From positions 15,597,003 to 15,661,002 of the forward strand of contig VZDJ01007753.1 of the NCBI GenBank assembly GCA_008694505.1: 64,000 bases of DNA. The letters are read 5' to 3'. Origin of the DNA: Cyanoderma ruficeps (lineage: Eukaryota > Chordata > Aves > Passeriformes > Timaliidae). The notes under the pieces are model-generated. The model was not told where the DNA came from and did not search any database. It worked only from the letters and a program-made list of their open reading frames with translations. Shown in pieces: positions 58,701-63,984 of the stretch; the stretch's first letter is position 1, and the number at the start of each line of letters is the position of its first letter. Made by a program: the position numbers and the translations under genes.

Positions 58701-61700
58701 AATATGGTCACATGACTTTGCCATTTTGTTTTATGATGTTTAGAGTCATGAAGATCAAAGAACACACTGGCAGAGCAAGAAATGAGCTATAGATTTGTCA
58801 TTCAGATCACAGGATGCATCACACATTTCAGACAAAAATCAAACCAATGGTGTTTTACATCATTCCAGTAATAAAAATTATTGTCCTCACAGGATGGGGA
58901 CAATTTAACATTTTCTTTCTGAAGTCTAAAACTAAATTTATGATATAAGCTATGAAGTAAATCAATAAAAAAGTGAACTCTGAATTACTACATTTTAATG
59001 GTCAAATCCACCAAGATCCACCTCCTGATAAAGATGCCTCCAGGCTGAAGACTTCAAGAATCTAATATATGATAGAAGAACACATTCTAAAAGTTTGCCT
59101 TGTTATTCCTATCTGCCTTAGATACTGTTAGACAGACAGTGGGCAAATGAACTTTTCACCTGCACCAGTAGAATCACACTAATTTTCCCCATCAGTGGTT
59201 CTGCACATGATAATGGAACTTGTAACAGTTAAAAAACAAGCCAAGAAAACCCTCAAAATCCCCAAACTGTCATAAACATCCCTTAACTATATAGTATTTC
59301 TTTTTATAGAATATGACAGGTAATGTGGATTTAAACATTTATAAGAGACTTAAAGTTGATTAATTGAATGTGCAGATACCTCTCATGCTAAAAAAAGAGA
59401 ACCTTGTACACTCTGTTGTACAGATCACAACCCTAAGATGAACTTGCAGCAAGTTTTTTCGAGGTGAACATACTCTGGACATTCGCTGGTTCCCACTAAA
59501 AATGGAAGCAGAGTGTGAGCTACCAGAGGTATCTTGAATTGACACAATAATTACACTTGGAACAGTTCAAGAATAAAAAAATGTAAATGTATTCTTGAAA
59601 TCTACATTAGCAACTCCCTTCATGATCTAAGGGGATACTCTTGCTGGTTCAGCACCTGCAGTGCTTGCAGCATTAATCTACTGAACCGCAGTGGTGTAGC
59701 TCAAGTGCCTTCATAGAGACTACTGACATTTGCAAAGTATTCCATGGCAAATCACAGCTCAGCGACCTGCTGAGGTCTTTGGAGACAAAGCTACTGTGCA
59801 TTGCTGATTATGATGCTGTGCTGATACATCCATGTCACTGTTTGAGCAGCTTGAGAGGCTAGTGCAAAAATCAGTGAATTGTATGTGATATATTCCATGA
59901 GGTAAGTAAACCAAGGGTTATTGCATGCCCTGAGAGAGAGAGAACAAACTTTTGTGCGTTATAAATGGGAGATTAACACCTCTTTTCATCACTCTTACCC
60001 AGTGGAAATCGCAGTCTTTGAAAAGATGACTGCTACTCCTGCAAAGCAGTGACCCCTCTGACAGCTGACAATTATGCCTTGCACCTCTGGACAGAAGATT
60101 CTATTCTTACAGAAAGTAAAAAATCCTTATCTTATAAAAAAGATCCTTATCCTCTTAACACCTTTCTGAATATCTATGAGCTCTAAATGCTTGATTGATA
60201 AGACAGAGAGCACTCGCAGCCTTTTCCAACTTGGAAGTGCACCTCTGATTCACACCCAATGCAGGCAACCTTTCCTTTGAATAGTGAGGGACAAAGAGCA
60301 GAAGCGCTTACATGTGCCTGAAATTCATAAAGCTTGTAGGCTTGTTCCAGGAGTCTCCTGCGCTGTTCCACTTTGGACTTCAGGATCTTCCAGTTGGTCA
60401 CTATTGCCTGCTGCTTTAACTTCAGGTCTTCCACCTGCTTCCTGGAGCAATGGGGCAGCACGTGGTCAGCAGAGTGGATCAGCTCCTGCAGCTGTTCACA
60501 GGGGATGAACGAAGAGGGTAAGAAGGAGAGCATCATGGAGGTCCTGCTTATATTAGAAAAGTTCTGAAAAAGGCTATCTTTTCTGTACATGAAAATACAA
60601 TTCAAGCAACACTTTCTGACTTTTCTCATATTAAACAAAAACTTCTCTAGTGTCTTTTCTATGGAGTAACAGTGACATCCAGTGTTTGCTAAGGCTCATC
60701 ACAACAGTGATTTTCAGAGGCAGATTTTGTTTTCCCTTTTTAGTACACCGTTTATTGTATGAATAATGAAAGTAGCATTATAATTGCTATTATAATGCAA
60801 CTAATAGCCAACCATTCCTTTTTTTTCCTCATTGACCATACAGCTTAACTCTGACTACATTCTCTTCATGCATGTCTCATGCTTTTCTACCCTTAAAAGT
60901 AACGAGAAGGTGATGGGATCAACTCTAATGTTACTGCCCCAAGGCCAAAATGTTTGAGGCCACTGATAAGTCATAGTGGGATAACTTCAGTAATCTCAGT
61001 ATAACTCATGCTGTGTTTTACACTGCATATACTATTGTATATACTATTACAGGTATTAAACAAAGGAGTGAAAACTCATACTAGTTTTACGGGTTTGTTG
61101 AAGCCAATAAAGTCTCCCATATACAAGACAGCTCTCTTCATGAGCTAAAACTTTAACATGTTTATATTGTGAGTCCTATCCTTTTTTTCACAGTCCATTT
61201 TGTACCAATATTAATTTTCTCTGCACATAAAACTGATCTTGGATTTTTCCTTGTAATCACTTAGAACACTTTGAAGAAGACAATAAGCATATCAGAAAGC
61301 CTGGCATAATCCTACATTTCAAACCATGATTAAAATATCCCTGTGAATCACTTCAATAGTCAGTAGTTATTACAGAATGTGCCTCATTTGAAAAGCTTTA
61401 ATTACCTTCTTTGTGAGACCTTGAACATATAAAAAACCCCAGAAAACTAAGGGAAGTCTTTAGAGATTTCCAGGTTTTCTGTGAGAGACAGTAATACGTT
61501 GGTTCACGTACCAAATTATTTTTATGCTTATCTTGGAAACTTGAACTTTGGCTGCACATTGAAGACAACAAATGACTGTCATTACCTGCTGCTCATTCCC
61601 AGAGAGCTCGTGCTCCAAGGCCACATGGTTCCGGAGCTGGGTTTGTACTCCTGTCATGTCCTTAGCAACATCATCTGGAATGCTTTTGGACTTCTCCTAG

Positions 61701-63708
61701 AAGGAGGAAATCAGAGAAAGCTTTGGCTTTTTCCCGCTTCCAAGGAGAACTCACTACAAGACTACATTAAATAATATTGGGTGCTGTAACTCATACTGCA
61801 CACCTGGGGACATTCTGAGTTACTCAACTATGTTAGCTAAAAGGAAGCCAGAAAAATCTCTCCTAGTAACTCACTTCTAAATATCTTAATGGCTAAACTA
61901 CTCAAAAGGACTGTTAGAAATGAAGGTTTGTGTCTTTCCTTCATCAGACAATACAAGAAAATATCTTACAGGCTTTATATTGGGAATCAATCTTGAATAC
62001 CTGCTGCAGTGACAGTCAATTCTTAAAAGTAGCATTAACAAGCAACAGGTGGCTGAGATACAGGTGGTCTTCCTGTGAACCATCTTTAGATGAAATTTTA
62101 GTTATAGATGCACAAGAAAGATGACTGTAAAGATGAGAGAAATGGAGGGACCATTACATAAATGGAAATGTAAACATTTTTTTAATTCAGCAAAGGTTCT
62201 GAAGGTTGTTATCTGACATGCATTGGAAATGCATGCAAAAAGAAAAAGCATTTCAGCTGGACAGTAGCACTGTCACTAAAATGATTAGAAATTCGTTCCA
62301 GATCAATTTAGGGAAAATTAGCAGAACACCGAAGAACTGCATTTCTGCAACAGAATCACGGGCTAGTTTGGGATACCAACAATGTGTCTTGGTAATGTGC
62401 TATAAAAGGAGATGCATGTTGTAGTTGCCTATACTACGATGGCACTGGAGCTGGTGACTTAAACAAGATCTTCTAGTACTGTGTTCCTGTGAGAACAGGC
62501 TTTCCCTGACAGGCTTCTGACCAGGGCACACAGGAAGGGGTGGATGAGATGACTGCTCTCCCTCCTGGGTGGGAAGCTATTCACAAGATGCAATGCAAGA
62601 AGGGTGTAGTGGTTGCCTGGACCAAACTCAGCATGAGGATAAACCAACAGCTGGTCTGTGAAGTGTTTCAGAACCCTTACTTGTCACTGTCTCAGCATTA
62701 ACTACTTCATCATTGAAGGCAAATAAGCACCAGGTTCTGAAAATCCCAGCTGGTAAATGGTGAAATAGTCTGTTTGATTTTCTCTTCATGACACGGGAAG
62801 AAAACAGGACTAAATGGTTGAATAGGGCAGCCTCTGCCAGCACAAACAAGTAGAAAATTCATTGCATGTAACCAAACAAAGCCCTGTTGCCTTTGCAAAC
62901 AGTGCAACCCCTTGGATTGCTGCCTCCTGTAAACATTTGCATTAGGGAAACCACACCTCTCATTACAGCAAGGATATGGTTTCTTTGTGAAATTCTTCAG
63001 GATGTTCAGATAAAACAGAAGGCTGAAGATTTTTTGGGGGGACTTCTCCCCCATAGTTTTCATGCTGGGACTGTTTGAAATTATTGCCAGCACTGGGCAC
63101 TGGAATGACAGGAAAAGATTTTTGGCTCAGCTTTTCACATCAGGTCACACGATTGCCTGAGAGCCTTCCAGGCTAATGGTCACTGTAATCCAAACAAATG
63201 CCTTTTTCACAGGAGAGTTCTTCAGCACACATAAAACTACAACGCTGTACAAAGAACCACCATGGTAAGGGAGTATTTTCCTAGGCCTGATGACTGCAAA
63301 CAACATCACTGTACGCATTGCGCTGTAAGGCTCCTTAGTTCAAGCCCTGATCTTCTCAGCTTTTCCCACAGATCAGCAACTCCAGCTGGTTTCACCAATG
63401 GTTCTCATAAGGTAACCAGTCAAGTGTCTAAGGATTACCCAAGATCTTTTTAAATGTTATGAGCAATTACAATGGCTTCTTACTGAGAATTCTTTTGAAG
63501 TCAGCAGTAAGAATGCTGAGAATCATAAGAATATTCAGTAGAAAAAGCTGAAATAAAGTTTGCATTATATGAGATTTTCCTTTTGATTTTTACCTCAATA
63601 TGGGCCAGAGCATCTGTCAGATCTTGGTAACACTTGTGAATCGCCTCAGCATCTCTCAGCCGCTCACCTCGTAATCTGGTCATTTCCAACAGTTCCTCCC
63701 AAGAGTTC
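4536..63708 (-). CDS. SPTBN5: Beta-V (beta-heavy) spectrin, 3' part, 39 exons (w1-w39)
   Basis: Seen: 39 exons on the minus strand join in phase into 2,081 residues and a stop, entering mid-codon at 63708. The order is part of one spectrin repeat, about 15 repeat starts with the conserved helix-A Trp (for example AEDWISER, VEAWIREK, IESWLSSK, VEAWLAER), a Ser/Pro-rich linker, a PH domain and a basic tail. Known for the family: beta-spectrins pair with alpha-spectrin into a membrane skeleton and bind actin through N-terminal CH domains, which are outside this window; the PH domain binds membrane phosphoinositides. Inferred: the symbol. Conventional beta-spectrin genes have a few very large exons, while here almost all are 72-257 bp, as in SPTBN5, and the PH domain is far from the SPTB/SPTBN1 type. 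Exon numbers w1-w39 are local to this window. No frameshift or internal stop was found, so the gene looks functional. Confidence 0.92.
4910..5170 (-). repeat. CR1 LINE fragment in the last SPTBN5 intron
   Basis: On the minus strand it reads through CR1 landmarks: ATGTGGCCAGCAGGAGCAAG, GGACTGGTGAGGCAACACCT, GTGTCCAGAGAAGAGCAACG and a GGAGAGGCTGGGGTTGTTGG block. Small ORFs here are CR1-derived, not host genes. It lies between w38 and w39 and does not touch either exon. Confidence 0.85.
5282..5360 (-). CDS. SPTBN5: SPTBN5 exon w38: C-terminal tail, part 1
   Basis: Two bases, 25 codons, two bases. TSQKRVWDFPDRDSAERLTS then KSSLV. Not a conserved domain. It is called because both phases fit w37 and w39, with acceptor AAACACAG and donor GTATGG. 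Beta-spectrin tails after the PH domain are variable and charged, as here. Confidence 0.72.
5890..5975 (-). CDS. SPTBN5: SPTBN5 exon w37: PH domain end
   Basis: One base, 28 codons, one base. LRDGAEYFFAAPSQALMEDW then LQSLQNNI. The Trp in MEDW is the near-invariant PH C-terminal helix Trp. Acceptor TTTACAG, donor GTATAT. If the donor is skipped, the frame runs 15 more codons to TGA at 5843-5845. Confidence 0.9.
6139..6230 (-). CDS. SPTBN5: SPTBN5 exon w36: PH domain middle
   Basis: 30 codons plus two bases. NVSTLLSLDISGAKCERLVN then YSRKENAFML, the strand with the YxRKENxFxLR pattern of beta-spectrin PH domains. Acceptor CTTTAG, donor GTGAGT. Confidence 0.91.
6627..6713 (-). CDS. SPTBN5: SPTBN5 exon w35: PH domain strands 2-3
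   Basis: 29 codons, phase 0/0. PHSRSWKSFYVKLDGLKLDF then YNDDKEATK, matching the SRSWxxxYxxLxxxxLxFYxD pattern of spectrin PH domains. Acceptor ATGTAG, donor GTAATT. Confidence 0.92.
7845..7895. repeat. G/T-rich low-complexity tract
   Basis: Short run of T-tracts broken by G groups in the w34-w35 intron (6714-8260). The rest of that intron shows no gene or clear repeat. Confidence 0.6.
8261..8332 (-). CDS. SPTBN5: SPTBN5 exon w34: start of PH domain
   Basis: 24 codons, phase 0/0. VSASLQNMEGFLEKRDQLL then PRRQQ. MEGFLEK is the beta-spectrin PH start (MEGxLxRK), followed by the basic beta1-beta2 loop. Acceptor TCTCAG, donor GTAGAA. Confidence 0.9.
9268..9879 (-). CDS. SPTBN5: SPTBN5 exon w33: Ser/Pro-rich linker to PH domain
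   Basis: 204 codons, phase 0/0, by far the largest coding exon in the window. It starts REMNLLKQVDTEESEQKDKG (end of the helical region), then a Lys/Arg-rich stretch (VRVPSLKRKPSDKRNPPPK), then about 140 residues rich in Ser, Thr, Pro and Gln with no repeat pattern, such as ITPATPETVGPQ and SSLGSPLSPTPINQQ. The many SP/TP dipeptides are possible proline-directed kinase sites (inference). Beta-spectrins carry an unstructured linker at this point, so position and composition fit. Acceptor CCTACAG, donor GTAAGT. Confidence 0.92.
10874..10978 (-). CDS. SPTBN5: SPTBN5 exon w32: last helix B
   Basis: 35 codons, phase 0/0. DSVSEVEELLKKHHDFEKML then AAQEEKFAQLSRKTK. This ends the partial last repeat, the part that in beta-spectrins contributes to tetramer formation with alpha-spectrin. 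Donor GTGAGT. Confidence 0.92.
11902..12078 (-). CDS. SPTBN5: SPTBN5 exon w31: helix C and final helix A
   Basis: 59 codons, phase 0/0. IEEKLLELSELMKKVKESWD, then LEQAEAWLAAKESFLSDPSY, the helix A of the last repeat. Acceptor TTTCTAG, donor GTGAGT. Confidence 0.94.
12864..13053 (-). CDS. SPTBN5: SPTBN5 exon w30: helix A/B
   Basis: One base plus 63 codons. AWANEMHALVISEELANDVL then LLIKRHEEYKREIEKQWLKY. Acceptor TCCGTAG, donor GTGTGT. Confidence 0.94.
13168..13772 (+). mobile_element. Solo LTR, avian ERV (ERVL-like)
   Basis: About 605 bp on the plus strand in the w29-w30 intron. It has the hallmarks of a common avian LTR: start TGTCCTG..CTGGGATAGAGTTAATT, the block TTTGGATTTAGTATGAGAATAATGTTGA, CACAGCCAGGACAGCTGACC, a TATA-like CAGTATATAAACTGA near 13433, TTATCTCAAC, and the end block CCCCATCCCACTGGGAACC..GGGGGGTTAAACCA. 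Flanking ATAT at 13164-13167 and 13773-13776 may be the eroded target duplication. No internal retroviral genes follow, so it is solo. The class assignment is from memory of the family. Confidence 0.8.
14635..14852 (-). CDS. SPTBN5: SPTBN5 exon w29: helix B/C and next helix A
   Basis: 72 codons plus two bases. RDLGVIMKELERIRGDAWHL, VDECWENLDKKFLERKARL (helix-C Trp), then VQLYFNDCREL. Donor GTATGT, with the codon completed as Met in w30. Acceptor GTTCCAG. Confidence 0.94.
15342..15497 (-). CDS. SPTBN5: SPTBN5 exon w28: helix A/B
   Basis: 52 codons, phase 0/0. NLQAAHQVHQYDHDVDEVKG then WMQEKEAVVDIDDYGYDLSG and VQTLLSHLEGVE. It has no convenient ATG, so it is found from repeat pattern and phase. 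Acceptor TTCCAG, donor GTAAGA. Confidence 0.93.
16611..16805 (-). CDS. SPTBN5: SPTBN5 exon w27: helix B/C
   Basis: 65 codons, phase 0/0. VLEKKFNDFINEMKPLGHSK (helix B) and RTKQINEMWETLCNAIQLR (helix C, Trp). Acceptor TCTGCAG, donor GTAGGA. Confidence 0.94.
17508..17712 (-). CDS. SPTBN5: SPTBN5 exon w26: helix C and next helix A
   Basis: One base plus 68 codons. SVILSKLQGILADYQSLLQK, then FEREFQLVDAWLSSKLSVAE with the helix-A Trp, ending DDYGQDLDDVE. Acceptor TTTGCAG, donor GTAAAA. Confidence 0.94.
18307..18503 (-). CDS. SPTBN5: SPTBN5 exon w25: helix A/B
   Basis: 65 codons plus two bases. LLEVEAWLAERSFILETSDY (helix A) then STQVLLRKLEATKLDMDSFR (helix B). Acceptor TGTACAG, donor GTAGGA. Confidence 0.94.
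18876..19088 (-). CDS. SPTBN5: SPTBN5 exon w24: helix B/C
   Basis: 71 codons, phase 0/0, from NLENEINSRDALTKAVISTG to SYEAHLLLNE. Helix C (LKELETSVETLKAEAQERRQ) has no Trp. Acceptor TTTCCAG, donor GTAAAG. Confidence 0.94.
19089..21469 (-). other. Intron w23-w24 (2.4 kb)
   Basis: Contains the poly(T)/N tract at about 20.03 kb. No other gene or repeat recognised. Confidence 0.6.
20014..20046. repeat. Poly(T) tract with one unresolved base
   Basis: Run of T from 20014 to 20046 with N at 20031, in the w23-w24 intron. It would be poly(A) on the gene strand. No retrocopy or SINE body is recognisable next to it. Confidence 0.8.
21470..21656 (-). CDS. SPTBN5: SPTBN5 exon w23: helix C, next helix A/B
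   Basis: One base plus 62 codons. YKRLRDPLQERRGSLEASR, then FFRDVDEELAWVREKLPMAS (helix-A Trp), DYGKSLATVQSLQEKHQ. Acceptor CCTACAG, donor GTAGTG. Confidence 0.94.
21822..22078 (-). CDS. SPTBN5: SPTBN5 exon w22: helix A to C
   Basis: 85 codons plus two bases, the longest repeat exon here. GLHFQRNVEDTEKWLEGVE is helix A; HLKKQEELEEDIAAHRDRL is helix B; it ends VDELVQ. Acceptor TTCTCAG, donor GTGTGT. Confidence 0.94.
22804..22941 (-). CDS. SPTBN5: SPTBN5 exon w21: helix C
   Basis: 46 codons, phase 0/0. EGEKMIHERHYATEAI, then LQEMEELWEELLASCQDKW (conserved Trp). Acceptor GACATAG, donor GTAATG. Confidence 0.93.
23354..23354. other. Single unresolved base (N)
   Basis: One N in the w20-w21 intron, far from both exons. 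Confidence 0.95.
23973..24119 (-). CDS. SPTBN5: SPTBN5 exon w20: helix A and B
   Basis: 49 codons, phase 0/0. VAAWINEKNSIAQDDSWKDP then NLQTKLQRHQTFQAEIMANR, a classic repeat start. Acceptor CCCTACAG, donor GTGAGA. Confidence 0.94.
24758..24848 (-). CDS. SPTBN5: SPTBN5 exon w19: helix C
   Basis: One base plus 30 codons: RKQRLLENAAARRHLLEESR to FLKNSFE. It leads straight into VAAWINEK of w20. Acceptor ATCCCAG, donor GTACAA. Confidence 0.92.
25902..26074 (-). CDS. SPTBN5: SPTBN5 exon w18: helix B
   Basis: 57 codons plus two bases. DSVSSVESLQRKHTQFEKPL then MASFAQQLTQNKHYDSENIS. Acceptor TCCCCAG, donor GTGAAG. Confidence 0.94.
27140..27265 (+). repeat. CR1 LINE 3' fragment
   Basis: Plus-strand CR1-type segment in the w17-w18 intron: CATTGAGCAACCTGGGCTGG, GTGGGAGGTGTCCCCACCCA, GGCAGGGGAGTTGGA, then CCCTTCCAACCCACACC and TTCTATGTTTCTGTG at the 3' end. 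Confidence 0.75.
27426..27444. repeat. Duplicated splice-donor segment, intronic copy
   Basis: A 19-bp sequence identical to 27500-27518, which spans the w17 exon end and its GTATGT donor. The intronic copy lies 74 bp downstream in the gene direction. Confidence 0.9.
27511..27588 (-). CDS. SPTBN5: SPTBN5 exon w17: helix A
   Basis: 26 codons, phase 0/0. KFYGYVEQIESWLSSKEAFL with the helix-A Trp, ending NEDLG. Acceptor ATACAG, donor GTATGT. The donor neighbourhood is duplicated 74 bp into the intron (see findings). Confidence 0.92.
28358..28546 (-). CDS. SPTBN5: SPTBN5 exon w16: helix B/C
   Basis: 63 codons, phase 0/0: EEIEARVERFNALSDYGKEL, ANSGHYATPEIQQSLSRLQQ, then AWSELIQAWKEQ (helix-C Trp). 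Donor GTAAGT is full consensus; acceptor ATTTTAG. Confidence 0.94.
28547..30404 (-). other. Intron w15-w16, no recognised content
   Basis: 1.86 kb with a GCAAGT donor at its 5' end. No gene or repeat recognised; strongly A/T-rich. Confidence 0.6.
30405..30567 (-). CDS. SPTBN5: SPTBN5 exon w15: helix A and B, GC donor
   Basis: One base plus 54 codons, from KEKLAASYQL to EEHQERK. MKEILDWAQNTRALMEAGG is helix A. The donor is GCAAGT, the second GC-AG intron in this gene. The competing GT four bases further (GTATCT) would leave the next exon out of frame. Confidence 0.92.
31182..31303 (-). CDS. SPTBN5: SPTBN5 exon w14: helix B/C
   Basis: 40 codons plus two bases. PLELESFRLSTRNPSINDKL, then MKNNWIRLQGQAKQR with the helix-C Trp. 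Acceptor CTTCCAG, donor GTGAAG. Confidence 0.9.
32593..32706 (-). CDS. SPTBN5: SPTBN5 exon w13: helix B
   Basis: 38 codons, phase 0/0. SVLIQALDYGKDVESVENL then IRRHEEMEREISVIKSKME, the typical DYGKDVESVE loop and helix B. Acceptor CTCTCTAG, donor GTAAGA. Confidence 0.93.
33345..33459 (-). CDS. SPTBN5: SPTBN5 exon w12: helix C and next helix A
   Basis: One base plus 38 codons. The joined codon gives K, then WNSFHGNLNAYRKKLEGA (helix C Trp) and IHALIREIDDITERITEK (helix A, in which Trp is replaced). Acceptor ATTAAAG, donor GTAAGT. Confidence 0.9.
34102..34220 (-). CDS. SPTBN5: SPTBN5 exon w11: helix B/C
   Basis: 39 codons plus two bases (phase 2 end). Begins ESTVDDAHIRTINAL and ends RRKQLNE. 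Acceptor TTTGCAG, donor GTGAGT. There is no ATG early in the exon, so a simple ORF search misses it; the repeat pattern and phase identify it. Confidence 0.9.
34221..36899 (-). other. Intron w10-w11, no recognised content
   Basis: 2.7 kb between w10 and w11. Only short open frames without family resemblance; no repeat or RNA gene recognised. Confidence 0.6.
36900..36995 (-). CDS. SPTBN5: SPTBN5 exon w10: helix B
   Basis: 32 codons, phase 0/0: EVMINVGDVGNDYEHC then LQLKKKLNEFRGATSG, the helix-B segment of the repeat begun in w9. Acceptor TTTCCCCAG, donor GTAAGA. Confidence 0.9.
37617..37808 (-). CDS. SPTBN5: SPTBN5 exon w9: helix C and next helix A, GC donor
   Basis: 64 codons, phase 0/0, from KGEALMSKGH to VEAWIREK. 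LQEHWEKLKRAVAARGKML is helix C. The donor is GCAAGT, not GT. The frame and the spectrin pattern both require the junction here, so this is a GC-AG intron. Confidence 0.93.
38430..38585 (-). CDS. SPTBN5: SPTBN5 exon w8: helix A and B
   Basis: 52 codons, phase 0/0. AEDWISERMQ is helix A, and DPSNLQDKMKLLQKHQVFEA is a classic loop plus helix B. Acceptor TTGCAG, donor GTGACC. Confidence 0.94.
38967..39261 (-). mobile_element. Solo LTR with 6-bp target-site duplication
   Basis: 295 bp on the minus strand in the w7-w8 intron. On that strand it starts TGTCACCCTG, has a TATTTAAACCC TATA-like site, AATAAA (plus-strand 39033-39038), a pyrimidine-rich U5 and ends TCTAGCGACA, so it is bounded by TG...CA. 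The same hexamer ATTGAC flanks it at 38961-38966 and 39262-39267. Six-base duplications are typical of class II (beta/alpha-like, ERVK) elements. No gag, pol or env sequence is attached. Confidence 0.85.
40674..40715 (+). repeat. Copy 1 of a dispersed 42-bp direct repeat
   Basis: ATAACCAAATAATACAA, then GTTAATATTTGGGTGTATAA. It matches 41939-41980 with only about four differences. Both copies are in the w7-w8 intron. Confidence 0.75.
41939..41980 (+). repeat. Copy 2 of a dispersed 42-bp direct repeat
   Basis: ATAACCAAATAATACAA, then CTTAATATTTGCGTGCATAA. Same orientation as the copy 1.27 kb upstream, just before the purine tract. Confidence 0.75.
42001..42129. repeat. Purine (A3-8 GG) tract containing a 22-N gap
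   Basis: Simple AAAAGG-type repeat interrupted by N at 42042-42063. The true repeat length is unknown. An apparent ORF across it on the minus strand is an artefact. Confidence 0.9.
42800..42985 (-). CDS. SPTBN5: SPTBN5 exon w7: helix C and next helix A
   Basis: 62 codons, phase 0/0, from MMSLQEQASG to LFYQNLEE. Helix C here (KLDVIRERRHQIKDLSLSRR) lacks the usual Trp. Acceptor CCTCCTCAG, donor GTAAGA. Confidence 0.92.
43989..44093 (-). CDS. SPTBN5: SPTBN5 exon w6: repeat helix B
   Basis: 35 codons, phase 0/0: VYLKSSDLGRSVDEVEQL then LIRKHEAFEKLLASQDEK, the usual SVEEVEALLKKHE-type helix B. Acceptor TTATAG, donor GTAAAA. Short but unambiguous. Confidence 0.9.
49463..49520 (-). repeat. CR1 LINE 3' tail
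   Basis: On the minus strand: GGTTGGACTTGATGATCTCA, AAGGTCTTTTCCAACGTAG, then AATTCTGTGATTCTCTAG. This is the canonical CR1 end. It lies just downstream of the unidentified ORF, on the same strand. Confidence 0.85.
49579..49866 (-). other. In-frame 95-codon continuation after the TAG of the nested ORF
   Basis: Directly after TAG at 49867-49869 the same frame stays open for 95 codons to the next stop. It contains VLLSLRLQLQHDPC-type segments and reads as protein-like. Either the true gene is about 607 codons and is broken by one nonsense codon, or the TAG is read through, or the run is chance. It stops about 60 bp before a CR1 tail on the same strand. Confidence 0.35.
49867..51405 (-). CDS. 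Unidentified 512-codon ORF nested in SPTBN5 intron
   Basis: Seen: the longest open frame in the window, in the 10.8-kb intron between w5 and w6 and on the same strand. It opens at a TTG two codons after a TGA; the first ATG is residue 10 (51376-51378, A at -3), giving 503 residues to TAG at 49867-49869. The product is rich in Ser, Pro, His and Cys, with TPPPPF at residues 38-43, no membrane segment, no coiled coil, no repeat and no domain I recognise. Local GC is higher than in flanking intron. No acceptor in the first codons has phase 0, so it would not splice in frame to w5 as a spectrin exon. Inference: a nested single-exon gene, a retrogene, or the remains of one. A stop-free run of this length is very unlikely by chance. 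Function unknown. Confidence 0.5.
   Translation of the reverse strand: MHHLGLNFRMSYRDHRCKPSSATYISTVEVLLSSCRMTPPPPFESAVQNRPLQRMPVPAWHPPTGQSAAELAPGNATSPPSSVSYCSRLDVILAHTNQRKGFGSTTHCVSPSDETSTCSGACKDPWDHGDERSGTQSTSGSYKQHSKREKSVHHISPGKSDPLKLALSLPSDVLPCEAPSSWTSRLNVDLSAIPAASLLHSKNLHASLEPCDSMPHQQSSSQCNVQMSALHTSVKLYISTCSLMIKPFRAGSHGSSHAHSSLLMPQLEKVPETPSGLPTRSQKPKQGFPSGGSPALQITRFHVTSSKYPGLPQQTLSRDIWLSPAVLTARENSASRNEIMSKDLSPELIVFQNCSSSRPEFRKIPCDSLTPAHHKVSKITLILATPWTAMPIQVVREFRRSPNPTIFIKTLDSDRAGPPFCPMEIGAGLSLSVNPVCCSRLLSSNWTRSALRPSQETRTVKSVCPDNLVTNIPAHRTASTHRDTEHPGCPSIAVNIASFGSGRRVVKICIPF
54876..55025 (-). CDS. SPTBN5: SPTBN5 exon w5: helix C and next helix A
   Basis: 50 codons, phase 0/0, from IQQKLQALLE to DMLLNSQE. 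VYDAWKQKKEWLEKI is helix C; MFYKDWDHLDMLL starts the next repeat. Donor GTGAGC opens the 10.8-kb intron that contains the unidentified long ORF. Confidence 0.92.
56257..56460 (-). CDS. SPTBN5: SPTBN5 exon w4: repeat helices A and B
   Basis: 68 codons, phase 0/0. Starts VWDYFLWTAEII (helix A, conserved Trp) and continues LTQHQQLLAEIEAREEKYD (helix B). Ends EMPSKE before donor GTAATT. Joins in frame to w3 after a 3.85-kb intron. Confidence 0.92.
56461..60311 (-). other. Intron w3-w4 (3.85 kb), no recognised content
   Basis: A/T-rich. The spliced w3-w4 junction is in phase and at the normal place in the repeat, so no exon is missing. No repeat or RNA gene recognised. Confidence 0.6.
60312..60491 (-). 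CDS. SPTBN5: SPTBN5 exon w3: end of helix B and helix C
   Basis: 60 codons, phase 0/0, from LQELIHSADH to KLYEFQAH. VTNWKILKSKVEQRRRLLEQ is a textbook helix C with the conserved Trp. Donor GTAAGC, acceptor GAACAG. Confidence 0.92.
61586..61696 (-). CDS. SPTBN5: SPTBN5 exon w2: spectrin repeat helix B
   Basis: 37 codons, phase 0 at both ends, beginning EKSKSIPDDV and ending SGNEQQ. Pyrimidine-rich acceptor (CCTTCTAG) and GTAATG donor. The HVALEHELSGNEQQ stretch is the usual helix-B pattern that runs into w3. Confidence 0.88.
63594..63708 (-). CDS. SPTBN5: SPTBN5 exon w1: repeat helix C to next helix A/B
   Basis: One base closes an upstream codon, then 38 codons. It begins NSWEELLEM, the helix-C Trp/Leu pattern of a spectrin repeat, and ends ALAHIE before a GTAAAA donor. 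Acceptor is CAAAG. This is the first exon visible; the gene continues upstream of the window. Confidence 0.85.
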
Positions 63709-63984
63709 CTTTGAGATAAAATGGGGAAAAGAACCAGGTAAAATATTTAAACTAGGAATAAAGGAGACCAACAGTCTGAAGACAGGCTGAAAACAAAACC
63801 TGTTCTTGCTCAGTTTTTAATTCCTGCCTCTAAATTCTGTTGGAGTGATTCTTTGAATGGCAGCATGTCTCTCACCTTACTCTGTCCTTCTGTCTGCTCC
63901 AGGAACTTAAAGAAATGGTGCTATTTAAGAGTTTCCCCCCTCAACTGACTTTTCAGGTTTTATATGCAGTACTTGGAGGACTGA

